DNA of 32,587 nt, from assembly GCF_011320115.1 (NCBI RefSeq), contig NZ_JAANOZ010000023.1:1-32587 (forward strand). Direction: 5' to 3'. Below are positions 18,600-27,610 of this stretch, piece after piece. Both the position numbers and the translations under genes were made by a program. The first letter of the stretch is position 1, and the number at the start of each line of letters is the position of its first letter. Below the pieces are notes generated by a model. That model was given only the letters and a program-made list of their open reading frames with translations. It had not been told where the DNA came from and searched no databases. The stretch comes from Croceibacterium segetis. GTDB taxonomy: Bacteria; Pseudomonadota; Alphaproteobacteria; Sphingomonadales; Sphingomonadaceae.

Positions 18600-20030
18600 A
18601 TGTCCGACCGGCCCCGCACCCTTTACGAGAAGATCTGGGACGCTCACGTGATCGAGCGTCGCGACGACGGCACCTGCCTGATCTTCATCGACCGCCACCT
18701 GGTCCACGAAGTGACCAGCCCGCAGGCTTTCGAAGGGCTTCGGCTGGCCGGCCGCAAGGTTCGCCGTCCCGAGCTGACGCTGGCGGTGCCCGACCACAAC
18801 CTCCCGACCACTGCACGCGTCGACGCAAACGGCAACCGCGTGCCGATCAAGGACCCCGAAAGCCGAAACCAGCTCGAAGCGCTCGAGCACAACGCGCCCG
18901 AATTCGGCGTGCGCTATTTTGGCGCGACCGCCCGCGAGCAAGGCATCGTCCACGTCGTCGGCCCCGAGCAGGGCTTCTCGCTGCCCGGCACGACAATCGT
19001 CTGCGGCGACAGCCATACGGCCGCGCACGGCGGCGTCGGCGCGCTGGCGTTCGGCATCGGTACGAGCGAAGTCGAGCACGTGCTCGCGACCCAGACGCTG
19101 CTGCTGCGTCCGTCCAAGACGATGCAGGTGGTTGTCGAGGGCGACCTTTCGCCCGGCGTCAGCTCGAAGGACCTGATCCTCCACATCATCGGCACGATCG
19201 GCACCGCCGGGGGCACCGGCCACGTCATCGAGTACCGCGGCAAGGTATTCGAGGACATGAGCGTCGAGAGCCGACTGACGGTGTGCAACATGAGCATCGA
19301 GGGCGGTGCCCGCGCCGGGATCATCGCACCCGACGAGACCACCTTCGCTTATCTCAAGGGCCGTCCGCTGGCGCCGAAAGGCGAGGATTGGGATGCGGCG
19401 GTCGCCTACTGGCGCACGCTCCATACCGACGAAGGCGCGAAGTTCGACAAAACCGTGCGCATCGACGCGACCACGGTCGAGCCGACCGTCACCTGGGGCA
19501 CCAGCCCCGAGGACACCGTCGCCATCGGCGGCGTGGTGCCCGATCCCGGAAGCTTTCCCGATCCGTCGAAGCAGAAAGCCGCGCAGGCGAGCCTCGACTA
19601 CATGGGCCTCGCCCCCGGCCAACGAATGGACGAGATCGAGGTGCAGAACGTCTTCATCGGCAGTTGCACCAACAGCCGCATCGAGGATTTGCGCGCCGCG
19701 GCCGCAATCCTGAAGGGCCGCAAGAAGGCGCCGGGTGTCAAATGGGCGATCGTCGTCCCCGGTTCGGGACTGGTGAAGGCCCAGGCCGAGGAAGAAGGGC
19801 TCGACAAGGTGTTCATCGATGCCGGCCTCGAATGGCGCGAGCCCGGCTGCTCGGCGTGCCTCGGCATGAACCCCGACAAGGTCCCCGCCGGCGAGCGTTG
19901 CGCCTCAACCTCCAACCGCAATTTCGTCGGCCGCCAGGGCCCCGGCGCGCGGACCCACCTCGTCAGCCCGGCGATGGCGGCTGCCGCGGCGGTCACCGGC
20001 AAGCTGACCGACGTGCGCGAGTTCGCGTGA
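18600..20030 (+). CDS. leuC: 3-isopropylmalate dehydratase large subunit
   Basis: Aconitase-family [4Fe-4S] enzyme isomerising 2- to 3-isopropylmalate in leucine biosynthesis; needs the small subunit LeuD. From ATG 18600 the protein is 476 aa, the usual length. The start is [15 protein letters not shown], cluster ligands are C356 (FIGSCTNSR), C417 and C420 ([13 protein letters not shown]), and substrate motifs include [20 protein letters not shown]. The frame is open upstream to 18108, but that part is not LeuC-like. The next gene overlaps by four bases and is not leuD. Confidence 0.97.
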   Translation: MSDRPRTLYEKIWDAHVIERRDDGTCLIFIDRHLVHEVTSPQAFEGLRLAGRKVRRPELTLAVPDHNLPTTARVDANGNRVPIKDPESRNQLEALEHNAPEFGVRYFGATAREQGIVHVVGPEQGFSLPGTTIVCGDSHTAAHGGVGALAFGIGTSEVEHVLATQTLLLRPSKTMQVVVEGDLSPGVSSKDLILHIIGTIGTAGGTGHVIEYRGKVFEDMSVESRLTVCNMSIEGGARAGIIAPDETTFAYLKGRPLAPKGEDWDAAVAYWRTLHTDEGAKFDKTVRIDATTVEPTVTWGTSPEDTVAIGGVVPDPGSFPDPSKQKAAQASLDYMGLAPGQRMDEIEVQNVFIGSCTNSRIEDLRAAAAILKGRKKAPGVKWAIVVPGSGLVKAQAEEEGLDKVFIDAGLEWREPGCSACLGMNPDKVPAGERCASTSNRNFVGRQGPGARTHLVSPAMAAAAAVTGKLTDVREFA

Positions 20031-20425
20031 AGGGGCAATGCCTCTGCGGCGGCGTGACCGTCACCGTGCCGGGCAAGCCCGAGTACGTGAATTCGTGCAA
20101 CTGCACGGCGTGCTTCAAGCTCGGCTCCCTGACCGGCTATTTCCCACCCGACGAGGTGACGATCGAAGGTGAGAGGCAATCGTTCGTCCGCTCGGACATC
20201 GAGCCCTGGATCGCGTTCGTATTCTGCCCGACTTGCAGCGCAAACCTGGGCTGGACCTCGCTCAAGCCGCTCGACCGGATGGGCGTGAGCATGCGCCTGT
20301 TCGATCCCGCCGAACTGGTCGGCGTGCCCATCCGCTTCCCCAACGGGCGCGACGCCGGCGACGATGGCGACTGGCCGCCCCCGCGCCACGCCGAAGTGCC
20401 GTTCGCCCTCGACGCGCCGTTTTAG
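20027..20425 (+). CDS. GFA-family zinc protein (glutathione-dependent formaldehyde-activating-like)
   Basis: A 132-aa protein starting with GTG 20027, which overlaps the leuC stop (GTGA). The zinc-ligand pattern of the GFA/CENP-V fold is present: [34 protein letters not shown]. The founding member was proposed to speed glutathione-formaldehyde adduct formation, but most family members have unknown substrates, so no activity is claimed. The tight overlap suggests translation coupled with leuC. Confidence 0.85.
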   Translation: MKGQCLCGGVTVTVPGKPEYVNSCNCTACFKLGSLTGYFPPDEVTIEGERQSFVRSDIEPWIAFVFCPTCSANLGWTSLKPLDRMGVSMRLFDPAELVGVPIRFPNGRDAGDDGDWPPPRHAEVPFALDAPF

Positions 20426-20502
20426 CTGCCCGCACGAATCGTGGACGGCCTCGCCGTGCTCTGCCAGAACTCCGCCTCCCGCTGCGCTAGGAGAGGCCGC
20501 AG

Positions 20503-20976
20503 ATGAGACTTGACCGCTTGCGCCCGGCGTTCGCCGGGCTGCTGCTCGCCGCCGCCGTGCCCTCCCACGCGCAGACCCCGCGCCCCATGCTCGACTACGC
20601 CACCGCGGCGAAGATCCGCGACGGGTGCCTTGCCGTCGCTGCCCAGAAGGGTTTCGCGCTCGGCGTGGCGGTGTTCGACAACACCGGGCGCCTGATCGCC
20701 TTCGCCAAGATGGACGGCGCCTCGACCGGCGCAGCCGAGCTGGCGCAGTGGAAGGGCAAGTCGGCGGCGGTCTACGGCTTCCCGACGTCGGAAACCTCCA
20801 AGTGGAACGGCTACAGCGCCCCCGACATGGCGACTTTCGAGGGCGGCGTGCCGTTCTACGGCCAGGACGGGACCCAGCTGGGAGGGGTTGGCGTTTCGGG
20901 AGCCGAGAGCAAGGATGACGTCGCTTGTGGCCTCGCGGGCGTCGCCGCCGCGGGCCTGCGTGGCAGCGCCAAGTAG
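20503..20976 (+). CDS. Secreted GlcG/HbpS-like protein
   Basis: A 157-aa protein with a signal peptide (RPAFAGLLLAAAVPSHA, cleavage after SHA) and a GlcG/HbpS domain. Visible segments are AAKIRDGCLAVAAQKGFALG, AVFDNTGRLIAFAKMDGAS, the KGKSAAVYGFPTS part and the final GGVGVSGAESKDDVACGLAG. The family includes the haem-binding HbpS and the GlcG protein of glycolate loci; ligand here unknown. It lies 14 bases before the first dehydrogenase gene and is probably in its operon. Confidence 0.82.
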   Translation: MRLDRLRPAFAGLLLAAAVPSHAQTPRPMLDYATAAKIRDGCLAVAAQKGFALGVAVFDNTGRLIAFAKMDGASTGAAELAQWKGKSAAVYGFPTSETSKWNGYSAPDMATFEGGVPFYGQDGTQLGGVGVSGAESKDDVACGLAGVAAAGLRGSAK

Positions 20977-20990
20977 CGAGGGAAGCGCCG

Positions 20991-21860
20991 ATGCCGATCA
21001 CGAGTTTCGAGGGGAAGACCGCGTTCATCACCGGCGGGGCCAGTGGCATCGGCCTCGGCATCGCCAAGGTCATGGTCGCGCGCGGGGCCAAGGTGGTGCT
21101 GGCGGACCTGCGGCAGGATCACATCGAGGATGCGCTCGCCGAGTTCGCCGGGGGAGGGCAATCGAATGCGGTCAGCGCGCTCCAGCTCGATGTAACCAAC
21201 CGTTCGAGATACCGGGAAGCCGCAGAGCAGATGCAGGACGAGTTCGGCGGGATCGACATTCTCGTCAACAACGCGGGGGTCGGACTCGAAGGCCCGGTCC
21301 TCGAGGCGACCTATGCCGATTATGACTTCGGCTTCGGCGTCAACGTAGGCGGGGTGATCAACGGCTTCGTCGAATTCGTGCCGCAGATCATCGCCCATGG
21401 GCGCGGCGGGCACATCGTATCCACGGCTAGCCTCGCCGCTGAAGTGGTGATGCCCGAGCAACTGGCGATCTACGCCGCCAGCAAGGCGGCCGTGTGCCAT
21501 TACTGCGAGGCGGTGAAGGGCGTGCTCGGCACCAAGGGCATCGGCGTGTCGATTCTGCTGCCCGGTCCGGTCAAGAGCCGGATCCACGAGGCACAGCAGA
21601 ACCGGCCTGAACAGTTCCGCGATGGCAGCGGCTACAGCGCAAGCGAGGCGCGGCTCAGCCGGCGGATCGTCGGCGACGACTGGATGGACCCGGTCGAGGT
21701 CGGCAACCTCGTCGCCGACGGGATCCTGTCGAATGCGACCTACCTCGTGACCCACGGCATGTTCAAAAACGCGATGCGCGCGCGGGCAGAGGCGGTGCTG
21801 GCGGCGACGCCCGATCGCACCGAGGCGATGCCCGACTTCAACCGCTTCAGAGAGGAATAG
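20991..21860 (+). CDS. Short-chain dehydrogenase/reductase (first of pair)
   Basis: A 289-aa classical SDR. It has the cofactor motif TGGASGIGLGIAKVM, acidic residue at the end of beta-2 (LADLRQD, suggesting NAD preference), NNAGV, a catalytic serine in STASLAAE and YAASK. The Ser-Tyr spacing is one residue longer than in the second SDR. ATG 20991 has GAGGGA upstream. The 40-residue C-terminal extension is shared with the next gene. It ends five bases before that gene. Substrate unknown. Confidence 0.92.
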   Translation: MPITSFEGKTAFITGGASGIGLGIAKVMVARGAKVVLADLRQDHIEDALAEFAGGGQSNAVSALQLDVTNRSRYREAAEQMQDEFGGIDILVNNAGVGLEGPVLEATYADYDFGFGVNVGGVINGFVEFVPQIIAHGRGGHIVSTASLAAEVVMPEQLAIYAASKAAVCHYCEAVKGVLGTKGIGVSILLPGPVKSRIHEAQQNRPEQFRDGSGYSASEARLSRRIVGDDWMDPVEVGNLVADGILSNATYLVTHGMFKNAMRARAEAVLAATPDRTEAMPDFNRFREE

Positions 21861-21865
21861 CGCGG

Positions 21866-22816
21866 ATGGAAAACCTGACCGGCAAGGTCGCCTTCATCAC
21901 CGGCGGAGCGAGCGGGATCGGCTTGGGCATGGCCCGCGCCTTCCTCGAGGAAGGAATGAAGGTCAGCCTCGCCGACTGGAACGACGAGCACATCGCCAAG
22001 GCCAAGGTGCAGCTCGCAGGCAGTAACGCGGTCCATTTCGTCAAGACCAACGTCGCCGAGCGCGACAGCTTGCGCGCCGCGGCGCAGGAGACGCTCGACG
22101 CGTTCGGCAAGATTCACGTGCTGTGCAACAACGCCGGCGTCAACGGCGGCGGCACCGCGGCCGGCGAGGACTTTGACGACTGGGACCGGGCGCTCGCGGT
22201 CAATCTCGGCGGCGTGGTCAACGGCACGAAGATCATCGTCCCGATCATTCGCGCGCAGGGCGAGGGCGGGCACGTCGTCAACACCAGCAGCATGGCCGGC
22301 GTGGTGCCGCTGCCGGGTCTGGCCGCCTATTCGACCGCCAAGTATGCCGTGCGCGGCTTTTCCGAGAGCCTGCGGATGCAGCTCGCGCCCAAGGGCATCG
22401 GCGTCTCCTGCCTCTTTCCGGGCGCCACTCGCACTGCACTGGTGCCGCTGCCCGAGGACGATCCCGAACGGATCAAGGAGGAAGGCGCGCCGCAGTTCCT
22501 CAAGGACCTGTGGGACGCCATGCGCGGGGCGATCGACCCGTATGACACCGGCAAGGCGGTGGTCTCGGCGATCAAGGACAACCGTTTCTACATCTTCACC
22601 AACCGGGAATTCCTCGAGGAAGTGAAGCAGCGCCACCGCGAGATCGAGGCCGCTTTCCCGACCGACGAGCCCACTCCCGGCCGCGTGAAGTTCGAAAACA
22701 TGCGCGCCGAGATGGTCCGCAACCTGATGGCGCCCGGCAACCGCCCGGTGCCACAGGAGAGCAGCGAAGACATGAAGCTCGACCTCGGCTCGGAAAGCCC
22801 GGCGGGAGGGCAGTGA
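21866..22816 (+). CDS. Short-chain dehydrogenase/reductase (second of pair)
   Basis: A 316-aa classical SDR: TGGASGIGLGMARAF, LADWND, NNAGVNGGG, catalytic NTSSMAGVVPLPGLAAYSTAK split as Ser/Tyr/Lys, and a long C-terminal extension with FYIFTNREFLEEVKQRHREI. The N-terminal 25 residues closely match the previous SDR, so the two are probably duplicates that diverged in substrate. Adjacent to a methyltransferase and a transporter gene on the same strand. Substrate unknown. Confidence 0.92.
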   Translation: MENLTGKVAFITGGASGIGLGMARAFLEEGMKVSLADWNDEHIAKAKVQLAGSNAVHFVKTNVAERDSLRAAAQETLDAFGKIHVLCNNAGVNGGGTAAGEDFDDWDRALAVNLGGVVNGTKIIVPIIRAQGEGGHVVNTSSMAGVVPLPGLAAYSTAKYAVRGFSESLRMQLAPKGIGVSCLFPGATRTALVPLPEDDPERIKEEGAPQFLKDLWDAMRGAIDPYDTGKAVVSAIKDNRFYIFTNREFLEEVKQRHREIEAAFPTDEPTPGRVKFENMRAEMVRNLMAPGNRPVPQESSEDMKLDLGSESPAGGQ

Positions 22817-22850
22817 ACAACCACCGGGCCGCAATGGTGGAGAATGAACG

Positions 22851-23912
22851 ATGAGCGAAGCAATCGACGAAGCCAGGCTCGAACAGCAGATCGGCAAGGT
22901 GATCGGCGATGTGGCCGGAGCGATGAGCCTGTTCATGGCCTATCTCGGCGACCAGGCGGGTGTATTCGCGGCGATGGACGGTGCCGGTCCGCTGACTTGC
23001 GACGCGCTGGCGGCGAAGACCGGGCTCAACCCGAAGTACCTGCACGAATGGCTCGGCTCGGTGTCGGCAGCAGGCTACATCGCGTTCCACTCGCACAACG
23101 AGACGTTCGAACTCACCCCCGAACAGGCGCTCGTGTTCAGCCGCGAGGGACAGCCCGCGTGCATGCAGGGTTTCATCCAGATCGTGTTCTCGCAGTTCGA
23201 GTTGCTCGACAAGGCGGTCGACACGTTCAAGTCGGGCAAGGGTAGGCCGTGGAGCGAGCACAGCCAGTGCTGCTTCTGCGGCACCGACCGGTTCTTCCGC
23301 CCGGGCTACGCCGCGAACCTGGTCGACAACTGGATTCCGGCGCTCGACGGGGTCGAGGCCAAGCTCAAGGCCGGGGCCAAGGTCGCCGATATCGGCTGCG
23401 GCCACGGCTCCTCGACGATCCTGATGGCGCAGGCCTATCCCAACTCGACGATCTACGGCATCGACTTCCACGCCCCGTCGATCGACGCCGCGCGGGCCAA
23501 GGCGGTCCAGGCCGGCGTGACCAACGTGAAGTTCGAAGTCGCCAGCGCGCAGGACTATCCCGGTGAGGGCTTCGACTTCGCCTGCATCTTCGACGCGCTG
23601 CACGACATGGGCGATCCGGTGGGAGCGGCGCGGCACATCCGCGAGACGCTCGCGCCTGGCGGCACATTCATGCTCGTGGAGCCGATGGCGGGCGACAGCA
23701 TGGCCGAGAACATGCACGCGGTGGGGCAGATATTCTATGCCGCCTCGTGCACGGTGTGCACGCCGGCCTCGCTGGCCCAACCGGTCGGTCTTGGGCTTGG
23801 GGCCCAGGCTGGCCAGAAGCGGCTGACCGAAGTGTGCCGCGAAGCCGGCTTCGCCAACGTCCGCCGCGCGGCCGAGACGCCGACCAACATGGTGCTCGAG
23901 GTGACCGCCTGA
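22851..23912 (+). CDS. SAM-dependent methyltransferase with N-terminal winged helix (Rv2258c-like)
   Basis: A 353-aa protein. The first about 90 residues form a winged-helix-like domain (CDALAAKTGLNPKYLHEWLG, then AAGYIAF). The second part is a class I methyltransferase with motif I VADIGCGHGSS (178-188), an acidic motif YGIDFHAPS and ETLAPGGTFMLVEPM. The architecture matches Rv2258c-type proteins, a few of which are called transcriptional regulators; which role applies here is not decidable. A cysteine cluster SQCCFCGTDRFF (about 138-149) is conspicuous. It starts 34 bases after the second SDR. Confidence 0.87.
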   Translation: MSEAIDEARLEQQIGKVIGDVAGAMSLFMAYLGDQAGVFAAMDGAGPLTCDALAAKTGLNPKYLHEWLGSVSAAGYIAFHSHNETFELTPEQALVFSREGQPACMQGFIQIVFSQFELLDKAVDTFKSGKGRPWSEHSQCCFCGTDRFFRPGYAANLVDNWIPALDGVEAKLKAGAKVADIGCGHGSSTILMAQAYPNSTIYGIDFHAPSIDAARAKAVQAGVTNVKFEVASAQDYPGEGFDFACIFDALHDMGDPVGAARHIRETLAPGGTFMLVEPMAGDSMAENMHAVGQIFYAASCTVCTPASLAQPVGLGLGAQAGQKRLTEVCREAGFANVRRAAETPTNMVLEVTA

Positions 23913-24060
23913 CACCAGAAGCCCCGCGGAAGGCGCCGGACTTTCGCGCAGCACCAGGTTGGGAGTTTGCGACGGCCGGGAAGGCCTACGCACGCTGCGC
24001 CCGAGGTTGACGCGAGGCGTACCGTCGCCGAAACAGAGGCAAAGCGGGAGAGGGCGGGCG

Positions 24061-25413
24061 ATGGCGACAACATTCAGCGAAGCGATGGAGCGGGCACCCC
24101 TGCGCGCCTTTCAGATCGCGACTTTCGCGATCTGCATGCTGGTGCTCACCTGTGACGGGATCGACCAGCAGCTGCTCGGGATCATCGCGCCCAAGGTGAT
24201 CGCCGATTTCGGCGTCGCCAAGAGCACCTTCGGCATCGCCATGAGCGCCTCGCTGGTCGGCTTCGGCCTCGGCGCGTGGAGTGGCGGGTGGCTCGGCGAC
24301 GCGGTCGGCCGGCGCTGGTCGCTGGCGATCGCGGCGGCGGTTTTCGCCCTCGCCACCGCCGGGGCGAGCCTGGCCGACGGTGTCTGGTCGCTCGCGGTGT
24401 GGCGCGTTGTCGGCGGGCTGGGCTTCGGCTCGGCCTATTCGAATGCGATGGCGATGACCGGCGAGTGGCTGCCTGGCCGCTGGCGCTCGGTCGCGGTGAC
24501 CACGCTTTCGGTTGGCACGCCGGCCGGAGGCACCGTGGTCGGCTGGCTCGCGCCCGACCTCGTGACGAATTATGGCTGGCGCGGAGCGTTCATCGCCTTT
24601 GGGCTGGCGACCTTGCTGATTGTGGTGCTGATCGTCGCCGCGCTACGCGACAGCCCGTCGTTCCTGCTCGTCCGCGGCAAGCCGGCGGAAGCCAGGCGCG
24701 CAGCCGCCAAGCTCCTCGGAAGCGAGGTAGATCTTCAGCCCGAGACCCACGCGACCGATGTCCTTGGAGGATCGCCGATCGGTGTCCTTCACCGCTCCAA
24801 CCTGCGGCTTAACATCGGCATCGGCATAACCTTCGCGGCGTGCGCCCTGTGCGCCTACGGGGTGCTCAACTGGTCGACAACGTTCCTGACCGCGAAGGGC
24901 TTCACGCTGGCGCAGGCCGGCAATGCCGTCTCGATCGGCGGGCTGACCTCGATCGTCTCCTCGATTGCCGCGGGCCTGCTGGTGCACCGCTTCGGGTCGA
25001 AGGCGGTCATGGCCGCCATCAGCGCGACGCTTGTCGTATCATTCATCGTGCTGGCGATCACGGTCGAGCGGTTGCCCGTCGCGCCTTCGGCCGACGACCG
25101 CCTGCTGGTGGTGGTGATGGTCGGGATCACCGCGGCGATCTTCAGCGCGGGAATGGCCTCGATGTACGCGTTGATGACTTACGGTTATCCGCAATCGTGC
25201 CGCTCCGCCGGGATCGGCTTCGGGATATTTGTGGCTCGCGTTGGCGCTATCTCGGCCAGCGGCCTTGGCGGCTGGCTGCTCGACCTCGGGCACGGCAGCA
25301 CAGTGCCGTACTTCGCGGTGCTGACGGTGAGCGCTGCGCTGATCATGGCGGCGCCGCTGATCGTCGACCGGCACGTGCCGCCGGCGCGGCGGGCGCGGAC
25401 GGCGCTAGCCTAG
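24061..25413 (+). CDS. MFS transporter, aromatic acid:H+ symporter-like
   Basis: A 450-aa transporter with 12 predicted membrane segments. Features are the AAHS-type opening (AICMLVLTCDGIDQQLLGII), the loop 2-3 signature SGGWLGDAVGRRWS (family pattern GxLaDrxGRR), and GEWLPGRWRSVAVTTLS in the fourth to fifth segment region. The PcaK/BenK group carries such features and imports protocatechuate- or benzoate-like acids, but the substrate here is not proved. ATG 24061 was chosen over an in-frame upstream codon (23959). The gene is convergent with gcrA. Confidence 0.88.
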   Translation: MATTFSEAMERAPLRAFQIATFAICMLVLTCDGIDQQLLGIIAPKVIADFGVAKSTFGIAMSASLVGFGLGAWSGGWLGDAVGRRWSLAIAAAVFALATAGASLADGVWSLAVWRVVGGLGFGSAYSNAMAMTGEWLPGRWRSVAVTTLSVGTPAGGTVVGWLAPDLVTNYGWRGAFIAFGLATLLIVVLIVAALRDSPSFLLVRGKPAEARRAAAKLLGSEVDLQPETHATDVLGGSPIGVLHRSNLRLNIGIGITFAACALCAYGVLNWSTTFLTAKGFTLAQAGNAVSIGGLTSIVSSIAAGLLVHRFGSKAVMAAISATLVVSFIVLAITVERLPVAPSADDRLLVVVMVGITAAIFSAGMASMYALMTYGYPQSCRSAGIGFGIFVARVGAISASGLGGWLLDLGHGSTVPYFAVLTVSAALIMAAPLIVDRHVPPARRARTALA

Positions 25414-25420
25414 GCTAGCG
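25403..25420. terminator. 18-bp perfect palindrome covering both convergent stop codons
   Basis: CGCTAGCCTAGGCTAGCG reads the same on both strands. The TAG of the transporter (25411-25413) and the TAG of gcrA (25415-25417) both lie inside it. As RNA it folds into a 7-bp stem with a CUAG loop on either strand. There is no U-run, so a bidirectional terminator or 3'-end stabiliser is only a suggestion. Confidence 0.45.
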
Positions 25421-26080
25421 TACGCGCGGCCCGCCGAACGGCAGCGGCGGCGGGGGCCGGCGGGCACCGCGCGGCAGCTGCGCCTGGTACGCGCGGCCGC
25501 AATGCTCGACGCAGTACGGGAAGCCGGGGTTCACCTTTTCGCCGCAGAAGTGGAAGTCGGCTTCGCCCGGGTGGCCCATCGGCCAGCGGCAGACGCGGTC
25601 GTTGAGATCGAGCAGGCTCGTCTTGTCGGCAATCTCCGGGCTCGGCTTGGCCGGCACCAAGCGGCGCGGCGGGGCCGGGGGGATCGGCGCCTGCTGATCG
25701 CCGGGGCCCTGGCGCAGGAAGCCGCCCGGGCCGACCGAGACGATCTTGGGCATGTCCGGCCGCGGATCGGGCAGCGGCTGGCTGGGAATGTCGCCGGCGG
25801 GCTTGGGCGCGGCGGCTTGAGGGGCCTTGGGCGCGGGCAGGGGAGCCTTCACCTTGGGCTTCATCTTGGCCGCGGGCGCCGGATCGGGTGCCTTCTTGGT
25901 GGGGATCTTTTCCTCGTTCGGTTTGACCGGCGAGGGGCGCGACTTGAGGCCCAGGCGATGCGCCTTGCCGATCACTGCGTTACGGGAGACGCCGCCGAGC
26001 TCGTCGGCGATCTGGCTCGCGGTGGCGCCGCCTTCCCACATCTTGGTCAGCGTGGCGATGCGTTCGTCGGTCCAGTTCAT
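25415..26080 (-). CDS. gcrA: Cell-cycle regulator GcrA
   Basis: Alphaproteobacterial sigma-70 cofactor that activates promoters carrying CcrM-methylated GANTC sites. The 221-aa protein starts with the diagnostic MNWTDERIATLTKMWEGGAT and GGVSRNAVIGKAHRLGLKSR helix-turn-helix (1-47). A long Pro/Lys/Ala linker and a C-terminal cysteine/histidine region (RVCRWPMGHPGE, HFCGE, YCVEHC) follow. Length is somewhat above C. crescentus GcrA. It is divergent from the ABC-2 permease gene over an 82-bp promoter gap. Confidence 0.96.
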   Translation of the reverse strand: MNWTDERIATLTKMWEGGATASQIADELGGVSRNAVIGKAHRLGLKSRPSPVKPNEEKIPTKKAPDPAPAAKMKPKVKAPLPAPKAPQAAAPKPAGDIPSQPLPDPRPDMPKIVSVGPGGFLRQGPGDQQAPIPPAPPRRLVPAKPSPEIADKTSLLDLNDRVCRWPMGHPGEADFHFCGEKVNPGFPYCVEHCGRAYQAQLPRGARRPPPPLPFGGPRVR

Positions 26081-26162
26081 CTAGTGTCGATACCTTCAAA
26101 ATATGTCTGGGCGACCCTTGCGCGGCTTGCCAGCTCGGGGCGCTGCCGATAGTCGGCGCCCG

Positions 26163-27056
26163 ATGGCCAATCAAGCCCCCGCCGCGCTGCCTGCCGCTTC
26201 AAGCGGATCGTCCCAACTCAACGGGAAGGCGCGACGCGAGTTTCCGCCCAAAGGTCAGCCGCTGATCACCGGGATCAACCGGATCGGACTGTGGAGCCTC
26301 TATATTAAGGAGGTCCGCCGGTTTCTCAAGGTCCACACGCAGACGATCTGGGCCCCGGCCGTCACCACGCTGCTGTTCCTGGTGATCTTCACGGTGGCGA
26401 TGGGCCGCGGCAATCGCATGGTGCTGGGGGTGCCGTTCGCCACCTTCGTGGCACCGGGCCTTATCATGATGGGCATGATGCAGAATGCCTTTGCCAACTC
26501 GAGCTTCTCGCTCCTCGCCGGCAAGATCCAGGGCACGATCATTGATCTCTTGATGCCGCCGCTGAGCAATGCCGAGTTGATGACCGGGATCGTTGCCGCT
26601 TCGATTACCCGCGCGGTGATGGTTGGCGGCGCGCTGGCCCTGGCGATGGCGCTGTGGCCGGGCGTCGAGCTGCGCGCAGCGCACCCGTGGGCAATTGTCT
26701 GGTTCGGGCTGATGGGCTCGGCGTTCCTGTCGTTCCTCGGTTTCCTCACCAGCCTGTGGGCGGAGAAGTTCGACCACAACGCGGCGGTCACCAACTTCGT
26801 CGTCGCGCCGATGTCGCTGCTCTCGGGCACGTTCTACGTGATCAGCAACCTTTCGCCGCTGTTCCAGTCGATCAGCCGCCTGAACCCGTTCTTCTATCTG
26901 ATCAGTGGCTTCCGCTTCGGCTTCCTCGGCCAGAGCGACATCGGCAACACCAACCACGCCGTGATCGGCGCGGCGATCGGCGTCGGGATATTGAACCTGG
27001 TGTTCGCGGTGGCCTGCTACCGCATCCTGAAGAGCGGCTGGAAGCTCAAGAGCTAA
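26163..27056 (+). CDS. ABC-2 type transporter permease
   Basis: A 297-aa membrane protein with six hydrophobic segments, starting after a polar 40-residue N-terminus (GLWSLYIKEVRRFLKVHTQT). The ABC-2 signature region, SGTFYVISNLSPLFQSISRL followed by NPFFYLISGFRFGFLG, is typical of NodJ/DrrB-type permeases. No ATPase gene is adjacent, so the partner must be elsewhere. ATG 26163 is favoured; a start at 26103 would add 20 residues of poor membrane character. The 3' end is three bases from the hspQ stop (convergent). Confidence 0.9.
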   Translation: MANQAPAALPAASSGSSQLNGKARREFPPKGQPLITGINRIGLWSLYIKEVRRFLKVHTQTIWAPAVTTLLFLVIFTVAMGRGNRMVLGVPFATFVAPGLIMMGMMQNAFANSSFSLLAGKIQGTIIDLLMPPLSNAELMTGIVAASITRAVMVGGALALAMALWPGVELRAAHPWAIVWFGLMGSAFLSFLGFLTSLWAEKFDHNAAVTNFVVAPMSLLSGTFYVISNLSPLFQSISRLNPFFYLISGFRFGFLGQSDIGNTNHAVIGAAIGVGILNLVFAVACYRILKSGWKLKS

Positions 27057-27059
27057 ACG

Positions 27060-27446
27060 CTAGTGCGTCAAGCTGCGGCGCAGGCGGTAACGCCCCTCCG
27101 CAAAATCTTCGAACAGCTCGGGCACCGTCGGATGGTCGATCGGACCGCCGTCGCTGTCCTCGAGCAGGTTCTGCTGGCTGACATAGGCGACGTACGATGA
27201 ATCCTCATTTTCGGCGAGGAGGTGATAGAACGGCTGGTCGCGCCGCGGGCGCAAGTCCTTGGGAATCGCCTCGTACCAGTCGTCGCTGTTGGCGAAGACC
27301 GGATCGATGTCGAACACCACGCCGCGAAAGTCGAACAGCTTGTGGCGCACGACATCGCCGATCGCGAAGCGCGCTTCACAATGGCGCGGCGCTTCGAGCC
27401 TGCGCCCGGCCTGCGGCGAATAGAAGTTGGATCGTTCCATGGACAT
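27060..27446 (-). CDS. hspQ: Heat-shock protein HspQ (YccV-like, hemimethylated DNA-binding fold)
   Basis: A 128-aa protein whose central part is the YccV/HspQ domain: ARFAIGDVVRHKLFDFRGVV, FDIDPVF, DDWYEAIPKDLRPRRDQPFY, HLLAENEDSSYVAYVSQQNL. HspQ in E. coli promotes degradation of a mutant DnaA and is a Lon activator; activity here is by family only. Two in-frame ATGs (27446 and 27440) are equally possible and neither has a strong ribosome-binding site. A TATATC -10-like box lies very close upstream, consistent with a short or leaderless message. Confidence 0.88.
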   Translation of the reverse strand: MSMERSNFYSPQAGRRLEAPRHCEARFAIGDVVRHKLFDFRGVVFDIDPVFANSDDWYEAIPKDLRPRRDQPFYHLLAENEDSSYVAYVSQQNLLEDSDGGPIDHPTVPELFEDFAEGRYRLRRSLTH

Positions 27447-27610
27447 GCGGATATAGATTACCGGGGACGTGAAACAAGGTTCCCCCTAGCGGCTATGCCC
27501 CAGTAATTTGACCGCTTTGGGAACAAGGGGTTGGCAAGCCCAAAAGCATCCGCTAACCGCCGCGCTTTCTTGCCGACCGGGCGCCGATTTGGCGTCCAAT
27601 GCGCGCCTGC

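Noticed and set aside
19598-21091. 497-codon minus-strand frame
   Set aside because: Antisense to leuC, the GFA gene and the GlcG-like gene, with arginine/proline-rich low-complexity translation.
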